A stretch of DNA of 64,000 nt from Mercurialis annua (taxonomy: Eukaryota; Streptophyta; Magnoliopsida; Malpighiales; Euphorbiaceae): the NCBI RefSeq assembly GCF_937616625.2, contig NC_065577.1, forward strand, positions 7,853,001 through 7,917,000. Direction: 5' to 3'. The position numbers were made by a program, and so were the translations under genes. The notes under the pieces were generated by a model. The model was not told the origin of the DNA. It made no database searches and was given only the letters and a program-made list of their open reading frames with translations. Position 1 is the stretch's first letter. Each line of letters starts with the position of its first letter. This document shows positions 35,362 through 47,786 of the stretch, piece after piece.

Positions 35362-38300
35362 TCAAAACAAACTATTACCTTGAGCAAACAAGTGGGGATA
35401 TCGTTTCCGCATATCCGCCTCTGTTTCCCACGTACATTCCTCAATTGTACGGCTCCTCCAGAGCACTTTTACCATAGGTATCTCCTTACTACGGAGTTTC
35501 CTAATCTGGGTATCCACAATTTCTACGGGTTCCTCCTCATATGATAGTTCCTCGTCTATCTCAACCTCCTGAGGTTGAATAAGTCTATGAGGGTCAGGTA
35601 TATACTTCCTAAGCATTGACACGTGAAACACTGGATGTACTAGCGACATCTCAGACGGTAATGCTAACTTATAAGCTACCGCTCCTATTCGCTCAATAAC
35701 CTCATAAGGTCCTGCATATCTCGGCGCTAGCTTTCCTTTCTTTCCAAATCGGATTACACCCTTCATAGGTGATATTTTAAGAAACACAAAATCTCCGACT
35801 TGAAATTCTATATCCTTTCTCCTCACATCAGCATAGCTCTTTTGCCGACTAAATGCAGTTTCTAAACGTTGCTTAATCAACGGCACTTTCTCAGACGTAA
35901 TCTGAACTATTTCAGCTCCTGACAACTTCCTTTCTCCAACTTCTTCCCAACAAATTGGAGATCTACACTTACGTCCATACAACGCCTCATACGGTGCCAT
36001 CTCAATACTGGAATGATAACTATTGTTATATGAGAACTCTACTAACGGTAGATACTCATCCCAATGGCCTCCGAAATCTAAAACACACATTCTTAACATA
36101 TCCTCCAAAGTCTGGATGGTCCTTTCAGACTGTCCATCTGTTTGGGGATGAAACGCCGTACTAAAATCTAAACGCGTTCCTAAAGCCTCTTGTAGACTTT
36201 GCCAAAATCGGGATGTAAAAACTGATCCTCGATCTGACACAATTGACACAGGAACTCCATGTAAACTGACCACTTTGTCAATATAAATCTGCGCCAATTT
36301 CGCTGCTGTATAGGTAACCTTGATCGGAATGAAATGAGCCGACTTTGTCATTCGATCAACGATAACCCATATCGAATCAAAACCATGTTGCGACTTAGGC
36401 AATCCAACGACAAAATCCATGGTTATTCTCTCCCATTTCCATTCTGGTATTGGCAATTGCTGCAAAAATCCAAATGGTCTCTGATGTTCCAACTTCACCT
36501 GTTGGCATATCGGACACTTAGCAACAAATTCTGCTATATCTCTTTTCATACCATTCCACCAATACATCTCCTTAACATCGTGATACATCTTAGTAGAACC
36601 AGGATGAACACTATACTTAGATCCATGTGCCTCCATCATAATTCTCTGTTTCAATTCCTCTACATTTGGCACGCACACCCTTGTACCAAATTTCAGAATA
36701 CCACCTTTCCAATTATACTCAGAGTTCATTCCCTTTTGAACTTCTGCAATAACATGCTTTAGTTGAGGATCCGTTGTCTGAAGTTCCTTAATCTGATCAT
36801 TCAATGTAGGTTTAATCGTCATTTGAGCTAACAAACTCCCCAAATACGAAACCTCTAATTGAACTCCTTGATCAAACAACGAATGCACTTCTCTAATCAT
36901 TGGTCTCTTCTCAACTAAAGTAACATGAGCTAAACTTCCTGCTGATTTTCTACTCAACGCATCAGCCACTACGTTAGCTTTGCCAGGATGATACTGTATC
37001 GTACAGTCATAATCCTTTAGCAACTCCATCCACCTCCTCTGCCTGAGATTCAACTCTCTCTGATCAAATATGTATTTCAGACTCTTGTGATCAGTGAATA
37101 TTTCGCATTTTGCTCCATATAGATAATGTCTCCAAATCTTTAATGCGAATATTACTGCTGCTAATTCTAGATCATGGGTTGGATAATTAACTTCATGCTT
37201 TTTCAACTGGCGAGAAGCATAAGCTATAACTCTACCATGTTGCATCAGTACACATCCTAACCCGATCCTAGAAGCATCACAATAGACTGTAAGTCCATCA
37301 CTACCAGAAGGTAATGCCAGAACTGGAGCTGTTGTCAAACACTCCTTCAGCTTCTGGAAACTCACTTCACATTGATCACTCCAAATGAACTTCGCGTTCT
37401 TCTGAGTTAGCTTAGTTAATGGTGCAGACAACTTAGAAAAGTCTTGCACAAACCGTCTATAATAACCAGCTAAACCCAAGAAACTACGAATTTCTGTCAC
37501 TGAACTTGGCCTTTTCCAATCCATCACAGCTTCAATCTTTTTAGGATCCACCTTAATCCCACTTTGAGATACTACATGTCCCAAAAATGCTACTTCTTCT
37601 AACCAAAACTCACACTTCGAGAATTTGGCATAAAGCTGATGATCTCTCAAAGTCTGTAACACAATCCTTAAGTGTTGCGCATGCTCCTCCTCTGTGCGCG
37701 AATAAATCAAGATATCATCTATGAAAACTATCACGAATTGATCTAGAAACGGTTTAAAAATCCGATTCATCAAATCCATGAAAGCCGCTGGTGCATTTGT
37801 CAATCCAAATGACATCACCAAAAATTCATAATGACCGTATCTTGTTCTGAATGCAGTCTTTGGAATATCATCATTTCTGATCTTCAACTGATGATAACCA
37901 GACCTCAGATCAATCTTCGAAAAGTACCTCGCTCCTTGCAATTGATCGAATAAATCGTCAATTCTGGGTAAAGGATACTTATTCTTGATTGTGACCTTAT
38001 TGAGTTGTCTGTAATCTATACAGAGTCTCATTGATCCATCCTTCTTCTTCACAAACAACACAGGTGCTCCCCAAGGTGAGACACTTGGTCGTATAAATCC
38101 ATGATCAATCAATTCTTCTAATTGATCCTTCAACTCCTTTAGTTCTGCTGGTGCCATACGATACGGAGGTATCGATATTGGACTTGTACCAGGAACTAGA
38201 TCAATACAGAATTCAATCTCTCGATCTGGTGGTAATCCAGGTAACTCTTCTGGAAACACATCAGAATACTTCGAAACTACTGATACATCATTCACATTTC

Positions 38301-40098
38301 CAACTTCCTTCTGAATATCTCGTACCAGAGCTAAAAATCCTTGACATCCTTTACTTAACATCTTTCTCGCTTTCAAAGCCGAGACTAAACTCTTTGGGGT
38401 TTCCAACTTCTCTCCCCGTATAGAGATAAGTTCAGTTCCAGGTGCATGGAACGTCACTATCTTTTCTCTACAATCCACATTTGCATAATGTCGCGACAAC
38501 CAATCCATTCCTAGGATGACGTCGAATTCTAAGACATTAAGCAACAACAAATCCGCAAGCAATTCTCGCTCTCCAATTAACACAGGACACGACGGATAAA
38601 CTACAGTAACGTCTATGCTTTCGCCTACAGGTGTAGCTACTAACAATGGGTTTTGCAAAATCACAGGTTGAATTCCTAATTTTAATGCAAAACTCGACGA
38701 TACAAATGAATGCGTAGCACCGGGATCAAATAAAATTGATGCATCATGCGAAGATATTGAAAATATACCTTGCACTACCGCATTCGATGCATTCGCCTCC
38801 TGAGGATTGATCGCAAAAACTCTAGCCTGCCCTCCGCTAGCAGTTGCTCCAGATCCTCTTCCGCCTGTGGTCCTTCCTCCACCACGATTACCAAAACCAT
38901 ATCCTCTTCCACGTTGTCCATTAAACACATTTTGGTTCTGTGCCTGCCCAGACATTGCAGGATATACAGGTCTAGGTTGTTGAAACACTGGTTGAACAAC
39001 ACTAGCACTTGAACCTTGTGGTCCAGACATAGGACATTCTCTTGAGAAATGACCTTGCTGTCCACATGTGTAACAACCTCTAGTTGCCCAATAGCATGCT
39101 CCAAAATGCTTCTTCCCACAAGTTGGACATAGTGGTACCGTTCCTCCTGAACTTCGTCCACTAGAACTTGATCCAGACATACTGAACCTCCTATCTTTCT
39201 TTCCTTTCTTAAATCCTTTACGATATGGTCCAGTGAACCTGTTCGTATTCGAACTAGCAGTTCCTTCTCTTACGAGCTCACTAGTAACATTGATCTTTCC
39301 AAATTGGATCAAAGTACTTTCCATCTGACGTGCACTATCGATGATTTGCACCAAATCCTTACTAACATCAGATAGCAATCCAATATATTCGGGTCCTAGC
39401 CCCTTAATAAACCTTGAATTCACCCTATCTCTATCCAACATCAGATCAGGTGTGAATCGACTCAACCTTGTGAACTCCGTCACATACTCCTGCACCGTCT
39501 TTCCTATCTTGTTCAAATTCAACAACTTCTCTCGATGATTCTCCGTTACTGATAACGGCAGAAAGAAATTCTTAAATCGAGTGACAAATTCATTCCAAGT
39601 CATCTCTCCCATACTTGGTTGAATATGCCTTTGAAACCAATCCTTCGCAGATCCTTTTACTGACATCTCCACCATCAGTATAGACTGTCTTTCACTAGCA
39701 TTAAGACGTCTAGCATTCATCTCTACTTCATCCAAGAAATCTAATGCATCGTTTGATCCATCAAACTTCATGGGCTTGAGCCTCATGTAAGCCATAACGA
39801 GATCACGATCAACATTAGCACCAACTCTCTGCTGTTGGTAATCCAACTGCTCTCTGTGCATATTCTGCACTTCCACTTGATTCGTTTGCATGGCTGCTAT
39901 GCCAGCTAAAAATTGTTCGAAATCAAAGCCCGGAATATTAAAATTAGGCCCACGGCCTCTACCACGACCTCGACCACGTCCACGTCCACGACCACGACCT
40001 TCGCCTGCTGCGGGTATCGCATCGTTATGAACGGACTCCTCATCATGAACATTCTCCTCTTGAATGTTTTCCTCATGCTGATCAGCCATTCTGATCAA
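35362..40098 (-). CDS. Gag-Pol polyprotein of E4, intact, with chromodomain
   Basis: 1578 residues with no stop. The real start may be the second Met (MADQHEEN, at 40089). Order: a GR-repeat stretch (about 33-50); the retrotransposon gag domain (about 110-245); a CCHC zinc knuckle [14 protein letters not shown] (about 340); an aspartic protease with [12 protein letters not shown] (about 457); RT with the FIDD box (about 793); RNase H with VYCDAS and TDHKSL (about 938-1010); an HHCC integrase finger ending CPICQQVK (about 1158-1200); an integrase core with [13 protein letters not shown] and HPQTDGQSE (about 1228-1321); and a C-terminal chromodomain (about 1523-1570, [28 protein letters not shown]). 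The terminal chromodomain marks the Tekay/Del chromovirus type and may guide integration to modified histones. The protease has Pro where Ser or Thr is usual in the DSG/DTG triad, a variant I recall from other plant elements. Confidence 0.95.
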   Translation of the reverse strand: MIRMADQHEENIQEENVHDEESVHNDAIPAAGEGRGRGRGRGRGRGRGRGPNFNIPGFDFEQFLAGIAAMQTNQVEVQNMHREQLDYQQQRVGANVDRDLVMAYMRLKPMKFDGSNDALDFLDEVEMNARRLNASERQSILMVEMSVKGSAKDWFQRHIQPSMGEMTWNEFVTRFKNFFLPLSVTENHREKLLNLNKIGKTVQEYVTEFTRLSRFTPDLMLDRDRVNSRFIKGLGPEYIGLLSDVSKDLVQIIDSARQMESTLIQFGKINVTSELVREGTASSNTNRFTGPYRKGFKKGKKDRRFSMSGSSSSGRSSGGTVPLCPTCGKKHFGACYWATRGCYTCGQQGHFSRECPMSGPQGSSASVVQPVFQQPRPVYPAMSGQAQNQNVFNGQRGRGYGFGNRGGGRTTGGRGSGATASGGQARVFAINPQEANASNAVVQGIFSISSHDASILFDPGATHSFVSSSFALKLGIQPVILQNPLLVATPVGESIDVTVVYPSCPVLIGERELLADLLLLNVLEFDVILGMDWLSRHYANVDCREKIVTFHAPGTELISIRGEKLETPKSLVSALKARKMLSKGCQGFLALVRDIQKEVGNVNDVSVVSKYSDVFPEELPGLPPDREIEFCIDLVPGTSPISIPPYRMAPAELKELKDQLEELIDHGFIRPSVSPWGAPVLFVKKKDGSMRLCIDYRQLNKVTIKNKYPLPRIDDLFDQLQGARYFSKIDLRSGYHQLKIRNDDIPKTAFRTRYGHYEFLVMSFGLTNAPAAFMDLMNRIFKPFLDQFVIVFIDDILIYSRTEEEHAQHLRIVLQTLRDHQLYAKFSKCEFWLEEVAFLGHVVSQSGIKVDPKKIEAVMDWKRPSSVTEIRSFLGLAGYYRRFVQDFSKLSAPLTKLTQKNAKFIWSDQCEVSFQKLKECLTTAPVLALPSGSDGLTVYCDASRIGLGCVLMQHGRVIAYASRQLKKHEVNYPTHDLELAAVIFALKIWRHYLYGAKCEIFTDHKSLKYIFDQRELNLRQRRWMELLKDYDCTIQYHPGKANVVADALSRKSAGSLAHVTLVEKRPMIREVHSLFDQGVQLEVSYLGSLLAQMTIKPTLNDQIKELQTTDPQLKHVIAEVQKGMNSEYNWKGGILKFGTRVCVPNVEELKQRIMMEAHGSKYSVHPGSTKMYHDVKEMYWWNGMKRDIAEFVAKCPICQQVKLEHQRPFGFLQQLPIPEWKWERITMDFVVGLPKSQHGFDSIWVIVDRMTKSAHFIPIKVTYTAAKLAQIYIDKVVSLHGVPVSIVSDRGSVFTSRFWQSLQEALGTRLDFSTAFHPQTDGQSERTIQTLEDMLRMCVLDFGGHWDEYLPLVEFSYNNSYHSSIEMAPYEALYGRKCRSPICWEEVGERKLSGAEIVQITSEKVPLIKQRLETAFSRQKSYADVRRKDIEFQVGDFVFLKISPMKGVIRFGKKGKLAPRYAGPYEVIERIGAVAYKLALPSEMSLVHPVFHVSMLRKYIPDPHRLIQPQEVEIDEELSYEEEPVEIVDTQIRKLRSKEIPMVKVLWRSRTIEECTWETEADMRKRYPHLFAQGNSLF

Positions 40099-40432
40099 AG
40101 CACGTCGTCTATTAAAAATCTATCTAAGCGTTCTAATCGTATACTATCAGGCTCTACTTACTCCTAACAAGCATACAGACTCGATCCTAGAGCACAGCTG
40201 GGAATATTTAAAAACAAATGATGACTTAACAAATGACATGACAGAAACTTATATGTTGCAGTAGACTCTATATATTAATTTCCTAGGTTCACATTCCATA
40301 CGGTATATCACAATGATACCACCTTTATCACTTTTATCGTCTTTATCACTCCTTACTCATATGAGTAATGGTTTAAGATTATAAACCATCACTTTGATAT
40401 CAAACTCGACAATGGCCCGTTTTTCGACCATT

Positions 40433-40444
40433 GCTCTGATACCA
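40433..40444 (-). other. E4 primer-binding site (tRNA-iMet)
   Basis: The minus strand reads TGGTATCAGAGC four bases after the 5' LTR end. It is the same primer site as in LARD1 and LARD2. Confidence 0.88.
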
Positions 40445-40448
40445 CCTT

Positions 40449-43400
40449 TGTCACGACCCGATTCTCGGCATCGAGACCGGCGCTAGGGAATGGGAGTGGT
40501 TGCTCCGAAACCCGTAGCAAGCCTTAAAAATACATTAAAAATCACTTAAAATTTTTCGCGGAATTCAAATCATTTTCGAACATTTTAAAATCGCAGTTTA
40601 AAACGTTCTCATACAAATTACCATTTAAAACATGCACATAATTTTTTTCTTTAATTATTGCATTTTAGTTTTTAAAACCATTTCATTATGGTTTATCGTG
40701 CATCTCATTATGCATACCATCTTACTAAGGTAATTACTGCATTTCACTATGCATGCCATTTCTCTATGGACTTAACCGCATTTCATTATGCAGACCATTT
40801 CATTATGGATTTAACTGCATTTCATTATGCAGATGCGCTCGCCGCATTTTATACTCGTGCAGTCGCTCGGACTTTCGCACAGCATTCACATATTACATTA
40901 TATCAGAGTTTAAGCGTTATGAAATATAAAGCATAAATAGTTCCAACGACTACTAAGGTATCACCGTTCATTATTCTAACTACTGCAACTCTAGACACAA
41001 AAAGGAGAGGTCATTCTCACTTATACAAGCCAGGGATTTCCGGAACAAGAAATTGGAAATCCGCACCTCAAACTACTCGCCTGTAAAAATATTAAATTCA
41101 ACGGGGTCAGTTATAAAAACTGGTGAATGCGTACAACATGTACTAATAAACATTAATATGAAAGCAATGCATTCCAGATTACCGATTCATATGAAACCCT
41201 AAACCATGATTCATGTTCCTATATGCTTTCAACACAGGAAACATAAATAATCCACATTTTTCCATTCCATCCGGGTGAACCTTTTATTTTTCTTTGGCCG
41301 TATTTATTTTCTCTTTTTGTACTATTAGCCAGTCAAATTCCGATTAGTTTACTTTTACGTATTTGAAAGTCCCAGACTCTTCTTACAATACAACGGATTT
41401 CGGCAGTACATAAATACCGTCGCCAATTTCACTTTTTTTAAATAAAAGGTTTCAACCTCTCAGATCTCGGTAGTTTGCTGACTACCTTTGGTCGTCTATA
41501 TTCCGTTGCCTCTGAAGATCTGCCATATGTCTAGGCCGTCGCCTGACTACTAGACCGTCGTCTAGTTTTCCACATACCCATATTCACATGCAAATAAATT
41601 CTAAATGCAATACCGGTGATCACACAGCACTATTGCCGCCCAATAGTAAGCACGTTTCAATGAATCTAAATCGGTTTCAACACTATGAATAGTTCATGCG
41701 ATTTAAATTCAAAATAAAATAAAGCATTTGCAAATCATGTAAAGCAGTTCGCAATATTTTTAATACTAATATTTAGCAGTATAAGTTGTAAACACACTCA
41801 CAGTACTCGCTTATTCCAAATATAAAAATACCACCCGTCGAATATCAAAACCTTTGCTCGCCGGTTTCCGCGACAAAACTCGCTGGATCTAATTTAGAGA
41901 TTAAACATTAATAAATGTAATAACTCTAAATTCTAGGATAAACTCTAGACCGACTCAACCATATAACCCACATAATCACAAACCAAATTTGATTCCGACT
42001 ATCTATTTTCGCGTCATCGTATTTCTATACGATACACCACATAGTTTATTTATTTCAATAAATAAACATAGAATTATAATTCCATATAATTCTAACACAC
42101 ATTCAATACACATAATTTTCTAAAAATACATTTTTAGAAAATCTCAACAAATATACCACATTTCATAAATAACCAAAAATATTTTTCCGTAAAATATTTT
42201 TGACCCGGGGCTCGGCCCCCCCTTATTTTCTGCCAAAAACATTTCGGCACTAACTGCTGCCAACTGAGTTTAGGACTGAGCCAACATGCTCTATCCCCTC
42301 TACTCAAACTCCGGTCACCGTATTCCGGTGGTTTTGGCCGGAAAACTTAAAAACGCTAAAAACGCTTAAAAATCCATTTTAAGCCATTTTTATACCGAAA
42401 TTCACCAAAATTATTTTCAAATACATTTTTAATTTTTATCTTGTAAAAACAGCAGCCCAATATTTTTAAAATAATATTTTCCATTATTTTAGCCATTAAA
42501 ACCGAAATATCAATTAATAATCAAAACCGATTATTAATCCTTCAAAACACTACACAAAAATCATTTAAACTCCACAAATAATTATCAAACACATTTCATA
42601 AATTTTTTTCACAAATATTTTCTGCCCAGAAATTAAAATGACAGTTTTACCCTTTTTAGAACAATTTTGGCCGAATAGAGTTATTAAAAATTAAACCCGA
42701 TTATTAAACCGCTAAAAATTAACCATCAACCATTTAATTAACATCAACCACAAATATAACTCATCCATGAACAAAGTTATTTCCAGAAATTAAAAATCAA
42801 TTTATTTACCATTTTTAAGCGATTTTTAAGCTTTAAAACAATTAAAAACCGAAACCCAACTAATTAAATTAACACCCGAATAAATTAACATTTTTAATCC
42901 ACAAAAATTTAACTTTAAAGCATATATAAATCTCAACATATAGATCAGCCCAGAAATTTAAATAAATAATTTAATTTTCACGGAAAAAAATTATTTAAAA
43001 CCGAAACCCACATAAATAACAACCAAAACTAGTTAATTAACCATCAAACACTAATATTTAACCATCCTAAGCATGTTTCTAGAGTTCATCAACTTCAGAA
43101 AATAAAAATCAAGATTTGAGCTTGAAATTATACCTCAAACGAACATGCAAATATAGTTTAATGATCTACGCAATATTTCCGACGATTTTCGTGAAGAAAA
43201 TTTTGAGAGAAAATGGAAGTATAATTTTTTGTGTTTTGATCTTAATGGTTCGGCACCCACACAATGGAGAAGATGATTGAAGAAGCTTGGGCACCAAGAC
43301 TTGTCTTAGAAAATATCTAGATATTATTTGGTTGTTCAATTATTTACAAGTTTGCCATTATGGCATTCTTGTAAATAATTCGAACTCTAGGGGCAAAATA

Positions 43401-43700
43401 ATTTCAACTTTACCAAATATTCAAAAACATTAAATCATATCATATGGGCTGTTTTTAAAATATTTTTGGGCTTTTAAAAATATTTAAAATAATTATTTTT
43501 ACGGTTTTTAGTGAAAAATCACAAAATTCACTTTTAACACGTAAAATTGCCAAAAATCACATTTAAGGCAAACACATAGCAAATCACATTTTTACCCTTA
43601 TAAATTCATCACGTGAATTTATTCACTATTTTCGAGGTCCTAATCAATTAAAATTGGACACTAGCGAAAATAAACACTAAAAATTCTACGGGGTATTACA
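40449..43700 (-). repeat. E4 5' LTR
   Basis: Same length as the 3' LTR and apparently identical where compared, with all landmarks shifted by 8374 bp. The U3 and leader lie at the high-coordinate side. Polyprotein translation begins about 350 bp after the LTR. Confidence 0.95.
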
Positions 43701-43705
43701 AATAC

Positions 43706-44090
43706 TCTGATAAGCATATGATAATACTCAGATAAAATTATGATAATACTATGATAATATTATGATAAGACTATGATAATACTATGATAAGACTATGATA
43801 AGACTATGATAATACTATGATAAACCTATGATAATACTCTGATAAGTCTCTGATAATACTCTGATAAGCCTATGATAATAGTATGATAATATTATAATAA
43901 TACTATGATAAGCCTATGATAATACTATGATAATACTATGATAATACTATGATAAGACTATGACAAGCCTATGATAATACTCCGATAAGCCTATGATAAT
44001 AGTATGATAATACTATAATAATATTATGATAAGCCTATGATAATATTATGATAAGACTATGATAAGCATATGATAATATTCTGACATTGT
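43706..44090. repeat. Right part of the TATGATAA tandem array
   Basis: Many degenerate units of about 11 bp (CTATGATAATA, CTATGATAAGC, CTCTGATAAGT). Scattered units continue to about 44350. It belonged to the same array as 31986-32074 before E4 inserted. Confidence 0.88.
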
Positions 44091-44721
44091 TATAAAAATA
44101 TTACTTAATTTTGTATATTTTATATAAAAAAATTATGATAAAATTAATGATAATATTATAACAAAAATAAGATAAGATTGTGATTAAGTATGTAAAATAT
44201 TTTTGCATAGTGAATTTATGATAAAGCTATGAGAAAGTTATAATACTATTATGAAAAATGTTATGATTACGTAAATAATTTATACAAATATTATGAAAAA
44301 TTATGCTAATGCTATGATAATATTATGATAAGCCTATAATAATATTATGATAATATTAAAATAAAATAATACAAAATATAATTACAATAAGATAAATAAT
44401 AAACTAGTATTTTATTATTATTATACTATATAATTAATTTATGTTAATTATAAATATATTTTATTAAATGTTATTTATTTTATTCAGTTTATATTAATTT
44501 TTAAATATACTATCAATATAATATTAGATAAATAGTAGCATACAAATTAAAATTAATAAAAATATTTGATTTAATTAAAAAAAATTATTTATAAAAAGAA
44601 GAAATATTATACGTTTAAACAATTAAAAAATCAAATGTATTAGAAATTATAATCTGCAAGAAGAACTGCATGGGGAAAATTTAAACAACAATAATGATAA
44701 AAGATGTAGGTCTGCGCGCAG

Positions 44722-44783
44722 TGAGGGAGAGGAAGGGAGGGAGAGAGAGAGGGAGAGAGAGGGAGGGAAGGAGAGAGAGAGAG
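44722..44783 (+). repeat. GA-rich microsatellite
   Basis: GAGA and GGGA runs with few interruptions, inside the Pack-MULE near its right end. Confidence 0.9.
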
Positions 44784-44990
44784 TTGTGTCATAGATTGTA
44801 AGTGTTGTGTCAGTTTATGCGAGACTAAGAGAGAATATAGCCAGAGTATAATTATAAATAATTGGGCACGGAGAGTAAAAAAACAAAAAGCTAAATTTCC
44901 TGATGTATTTTCGATATTTTTTTCGTGTTGAGGTACTATTCCCTATTATTTTTTTATTTTAGGTAAATACATAATTTTCCCAAAATTAAA

Positions 44991-45524
44991 AGGACAAAAA
45001 TATTATGCATTATACATGGAGTAATTTTTAGAAGTTATGAGGTAAATTACAGTATGTAATAACTTTTTCTACTAGTTAGACTTTTTTTAGAAATATTTTT
45101 TTTGATGATTTTTTTTAGACTCTTTTTAGAAATATTGGTAGACTTTTTTTCTAATTGTCTCGCTGTATTTCTCTTTTTCCAATTACCAAATCGTATTTTA
45201 AAATGATTGTCTACTTCACGAATGGTTGCGGGGGACTTAATTAATCTTCTTAAACATTTCTCAATAATGCAAACTAATTTCTTTTCTAATTAAGTTTGGT
45301 TCAAATTTTCTTTTAGTAAGTAGATATACTTGTAAATGATTATAAACAAACTTGACCATATGCTTCTTTTGCACCAACATAAATGTACATTTATCACTTT
45401 ATATTCAACTTCTAGAAAATAAAAGTGCTGCCAGTATCTATTAAACTGGCATAAAGCAAAATGATGAATACAGTAATATTTGACCAAATGTTCGTCATTC
45501 TATGACCTCCATTTAATACAGTAA
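44991..45524. other. AT-rich spacer without recognisable features
   Basis: Nothing assignable. The minus-strand frame at 45290-45487 shows no family resemblance. Confidence 0.5.
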
Positions 45525-45526
45525 TA

Positions 45527-45778
45527 CTCCTTCCGTCCCATTCTAATTGAACAATATTTCCTTTTTGGGTGTCCCATTTTAATTGACACTTTCCATTTAT
45601 AGAGTAGTTTTCACACTACTTTTCTCATTATACCCCCTTCAATTAATGCATTTAGAAAGCATATTTTTGAAAAGTTGTGATGCATTTAATGTAATGTAAG
45701 GATATAAAAGTAATGTTAATAAAATTTCTTAAATAATGTGCAATTGAAATTTTTTCAATTAGAATGGGACGGAGGGAG
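45527..45778. mobile_element. Stowaway-type MITE (252 bp)
   Basis: The inverted ends CTCCTTCCGTCCCATTCTAA and TTAGAATGGGACGGAGGGAG are flanked by TA (45525-45526 and 45779-45780), the Tc1/mariner target. There is no coding capacity. Confidence 0.92.
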
Positions 45779-45820
45779 TATTTAATTACTATTTTACGGT
45801 TTAAGTAATGTTTTTTATTA

Positions 45821-46075
45821 CTCCCTCTGTCGTATTTTAGAACCATTTGACTTTACACACAGATTAGGAAAACATTAATTATCTTTGTCTTTTCATGTTT
45901 TTTCATGTTTTACCCCTATTAATAATAGTGGTATTTTTCATAAAACTCTTTTAAGATAACTAAAAGAATGGTAAAATAGGGTATTTAATGGAAAAACATC
46001 CTATATATAGTAATGAGACTATTTTAAATGGGACATTTCAAAATGGAATATGGGACTTTTTAAACGGGACGGAGG
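45821..46075. mobile_element. Second Stowaway-type MITE (255 bp)
   Basis: It starts CTCCCTCTGTCGTATTTTAG and ends AAACGGGACGGAGG, with TA on both sides (45819-45820 and 46076-46077). It is more diverged than its neighbour 42 bp away and is a separate insertion of a related family. Confidence 0.85.
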
Positions 46076-46077
46076 TA

Positions 46078-46849
46078 CTTTTTTGATAAATGGCTATTGC
46101 ATGCAAGCACTGATTAGCTTTATTATCATAAATTTCTAAGTCTCTACAAATAGTATGAAAAAATAAGTGTTGAATTTTAGAAGAAGGGTGGTTGTTGGGG
46201 GTGAAGGATGAGTTAAGTTTTGAAAAGAAAGAGTAAGATTGTCACTAAAAAAATTAATAACATATAAAATCTATCATTTTTATATAAAATTGTCAAAATG
46301 ATATAAAATTTAAAATGTAGTGATTCAGAACACCACCTCTCATTTTTTTTTCAAAAATAAAATGAGCACATTTTTAATGGAGTTTATATTAACATGGCAT
46401 GATCCGTATCACTCTCATCGGGTGTACAAATCAGCAAAATATTATTTAAAAATGTGCCTATGTTGTTTTTGAAAAGAAATGAAAGGTGGTACCCTGAATT
46501 GACACATTTTAAAAGTCGTGTTATTTTTGAGATTTTGTGTAAAAATGATGATTTTATATATAATTAACAAAAAAAGAAATTATATGAAGCAGAAGCACAA
46601 AGAGTTTTACTCCTTTTGTGATGCTGCTCTGCTTTGCTTATATAATATTTTTTTATGAATGCTTAATTAATTAATTAAAAGCAAAAGCTATTGATTTGTC
46701 CTGGAGTGTTTATCACATATATTGATGTGACATGTCATATTTACAACAAGCCAATTAACATTTACAATAGAGAATCTTTTAATTATTACATAATATTTTC
46801 ACATGATTAACGCAATATTAGTTTGTTATACGAATTGATGGATACCGAA
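46078..46849. other. Spacer without recognisable features
   Basis: AT-rich, with no gene and no element end that I can support. Confidence 0.5.
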
Positions 46850-47159
46850 TCAAATCTTAACTATAATGAAGTCGAGTAGCAGAAGATCCACTCTCAGACG
46901 ATATCAGACTCCCGCCAGAAAAACCAAACATATAGGGAATATGGCTGAATCCACAGTATTCGCCGTGATAGCATTTAACAAGATAAAGACCGAATCCCTG
47001 AGGACTCAGACAAAGTGCGTAGACCCTGGGATTCAGATAGATTACCATATTTACTATATAATCTCGAAGTATCTTTACTATTTGGATACAAACTTCAACT
47101 TAGGAAGATAACTCCAACTTAGGAAGACAACACTATTTAGGAAGGCGTTCCTAAATAGG
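46850..47159 (+). repeat. Tat-like LTR U3 remnant
   Basis: Repeated phrases of the AACTTAGGAAGA and CCTAAATAGGA type lead toward a TATAAAATAAA box at 47262 in the adjoining duplicated segment. The style matches the Tat-like remnant at 11690-12345. Boundaries are approximate. Confidence 0.4.
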
Positions 47160-47786
47160 ACTCATGTCTGAATAAGGAAGGACACTCCTAGTCAGCATCT
47201 AACCCTACAAAGTAGGATTCACTTTTCCACTACAATACTAGGTATGCAATCATCTACTATAAAATAAATAAATAAACAAAAAATAATTTTTTTTGAAATT
47301 AATCCGGTGAACAGACCCACCGACGTGGGTCTTCTTCAAAGAGTAGACCTTCCGGCGTGGGTCTGCTCTTTGTATCAGACCCACTCCGGCAGTGGGTCTG
47401 CTCTTTGTAGCAGATCCACCGACGTGGGTCTGTTTTCCGGTGAGCAGAATCACCACGGTGGATCTGTTCACCGGATTGATTTAAAAAAAACTAATTTTTT
47501 TATTTAAATTAAAATTAATTATTTATTTAATTTTTAAATAAATTTAGAGTTGGTTATATTTGTCTGGTTTGATTGGGTGGGTTTTAAGTTTGGTTAGATT
47601 GAAGTTGTCTGTTTTGTTTGTATTTACTTACAGATTTGCAGGGTATTTTGGTCAATTTATATCAAAAGGGGTTTAGTTGATCATTAGGTAAAGTTTAAGG
47701 GATTTACGACCGATTTTAAAATTCAAGGGTTTGGTGATAGGGGAACCTAAGTTGGAGTTTCATAGCTGATTAATAGCCCAAAATAT
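47160..47786 (+). repeat. Copy 1 of a 627-bp duplicated segment flanking E3
   Basis: It runs from ACTCATGTCTG to CCCAAAATAT. Copy 2 starts at 53138, is split by LARD2 and ends at 63380. I noticed only two differences (a T-run length near 47290 and one base near 47447). It includes the foldback at 47301-47477. The pair looks like an extremely long target duplication around E3. Confidence 0.9.
47301..47477. repeat. Foldback repeat with CCACCGACGTGGGTCTG units
   Basis: AATCCGGTGAACAGA at the left pairs with TCTGTTCACCGGATT at the right. Inside, four or five GTGGGTCTGCTCTTTGTA-like units alternate in orientation. The AT-rich flanks extend the symmetry. The second copy lies at 62895-63071. The short frames on both strands are not genes. 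Confidence 0.85.

Larger units (their letters stand above)
32075..43700 (-). mobile_element. E4, complete Tekay-like chromovirus LTR retrotransposon (11626 bp)
   Basis: Two 3252-bp LTRs (32075-35326 and 40449-43700), a target duplication AATAC (32070-32074 and 43701-43705), a primer site, a purine tract, and one uninterrupted Gag-Pol with a C-terminal chromodomain. The LTRs are the same length, and I noticed no difference in the stretches I compared. This is the only element in the window that looks fully autonomous and is very recent. It sits in a TATGATAA array inside a probable Pack-MULE. Confidence 0.95.
30594..44981. mobile_element. Probable Pack-MULE (about 2.76 kb without the nested E4)
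   Basis: The left end GAGAAATTTAGGAAAAATACTCC and the inverted right end GGGAAAATTATGTATTTACC begin long imperfect inverted repeats; both also hold ACTCTCCGT about 75-110 bp inward. A 9-bp direct repeat AAAATTAAA flanks it (30585-30593 and 44982-44990), the length typical of Mutator insertions. There is no transposase. It contains a transporter-like exon (31280-31412), a GC-richer segment (30830-31100) and a TATGATAA tandem array. E4 inserted inside the array. The AT-rich ends make chance matches possible. Confidence 0.5.

Noticed and set aside
36334..36762. 142-codon plus-strand frame
   Set aside because: It is a shadow of the E4 integrase region on the minus strand.
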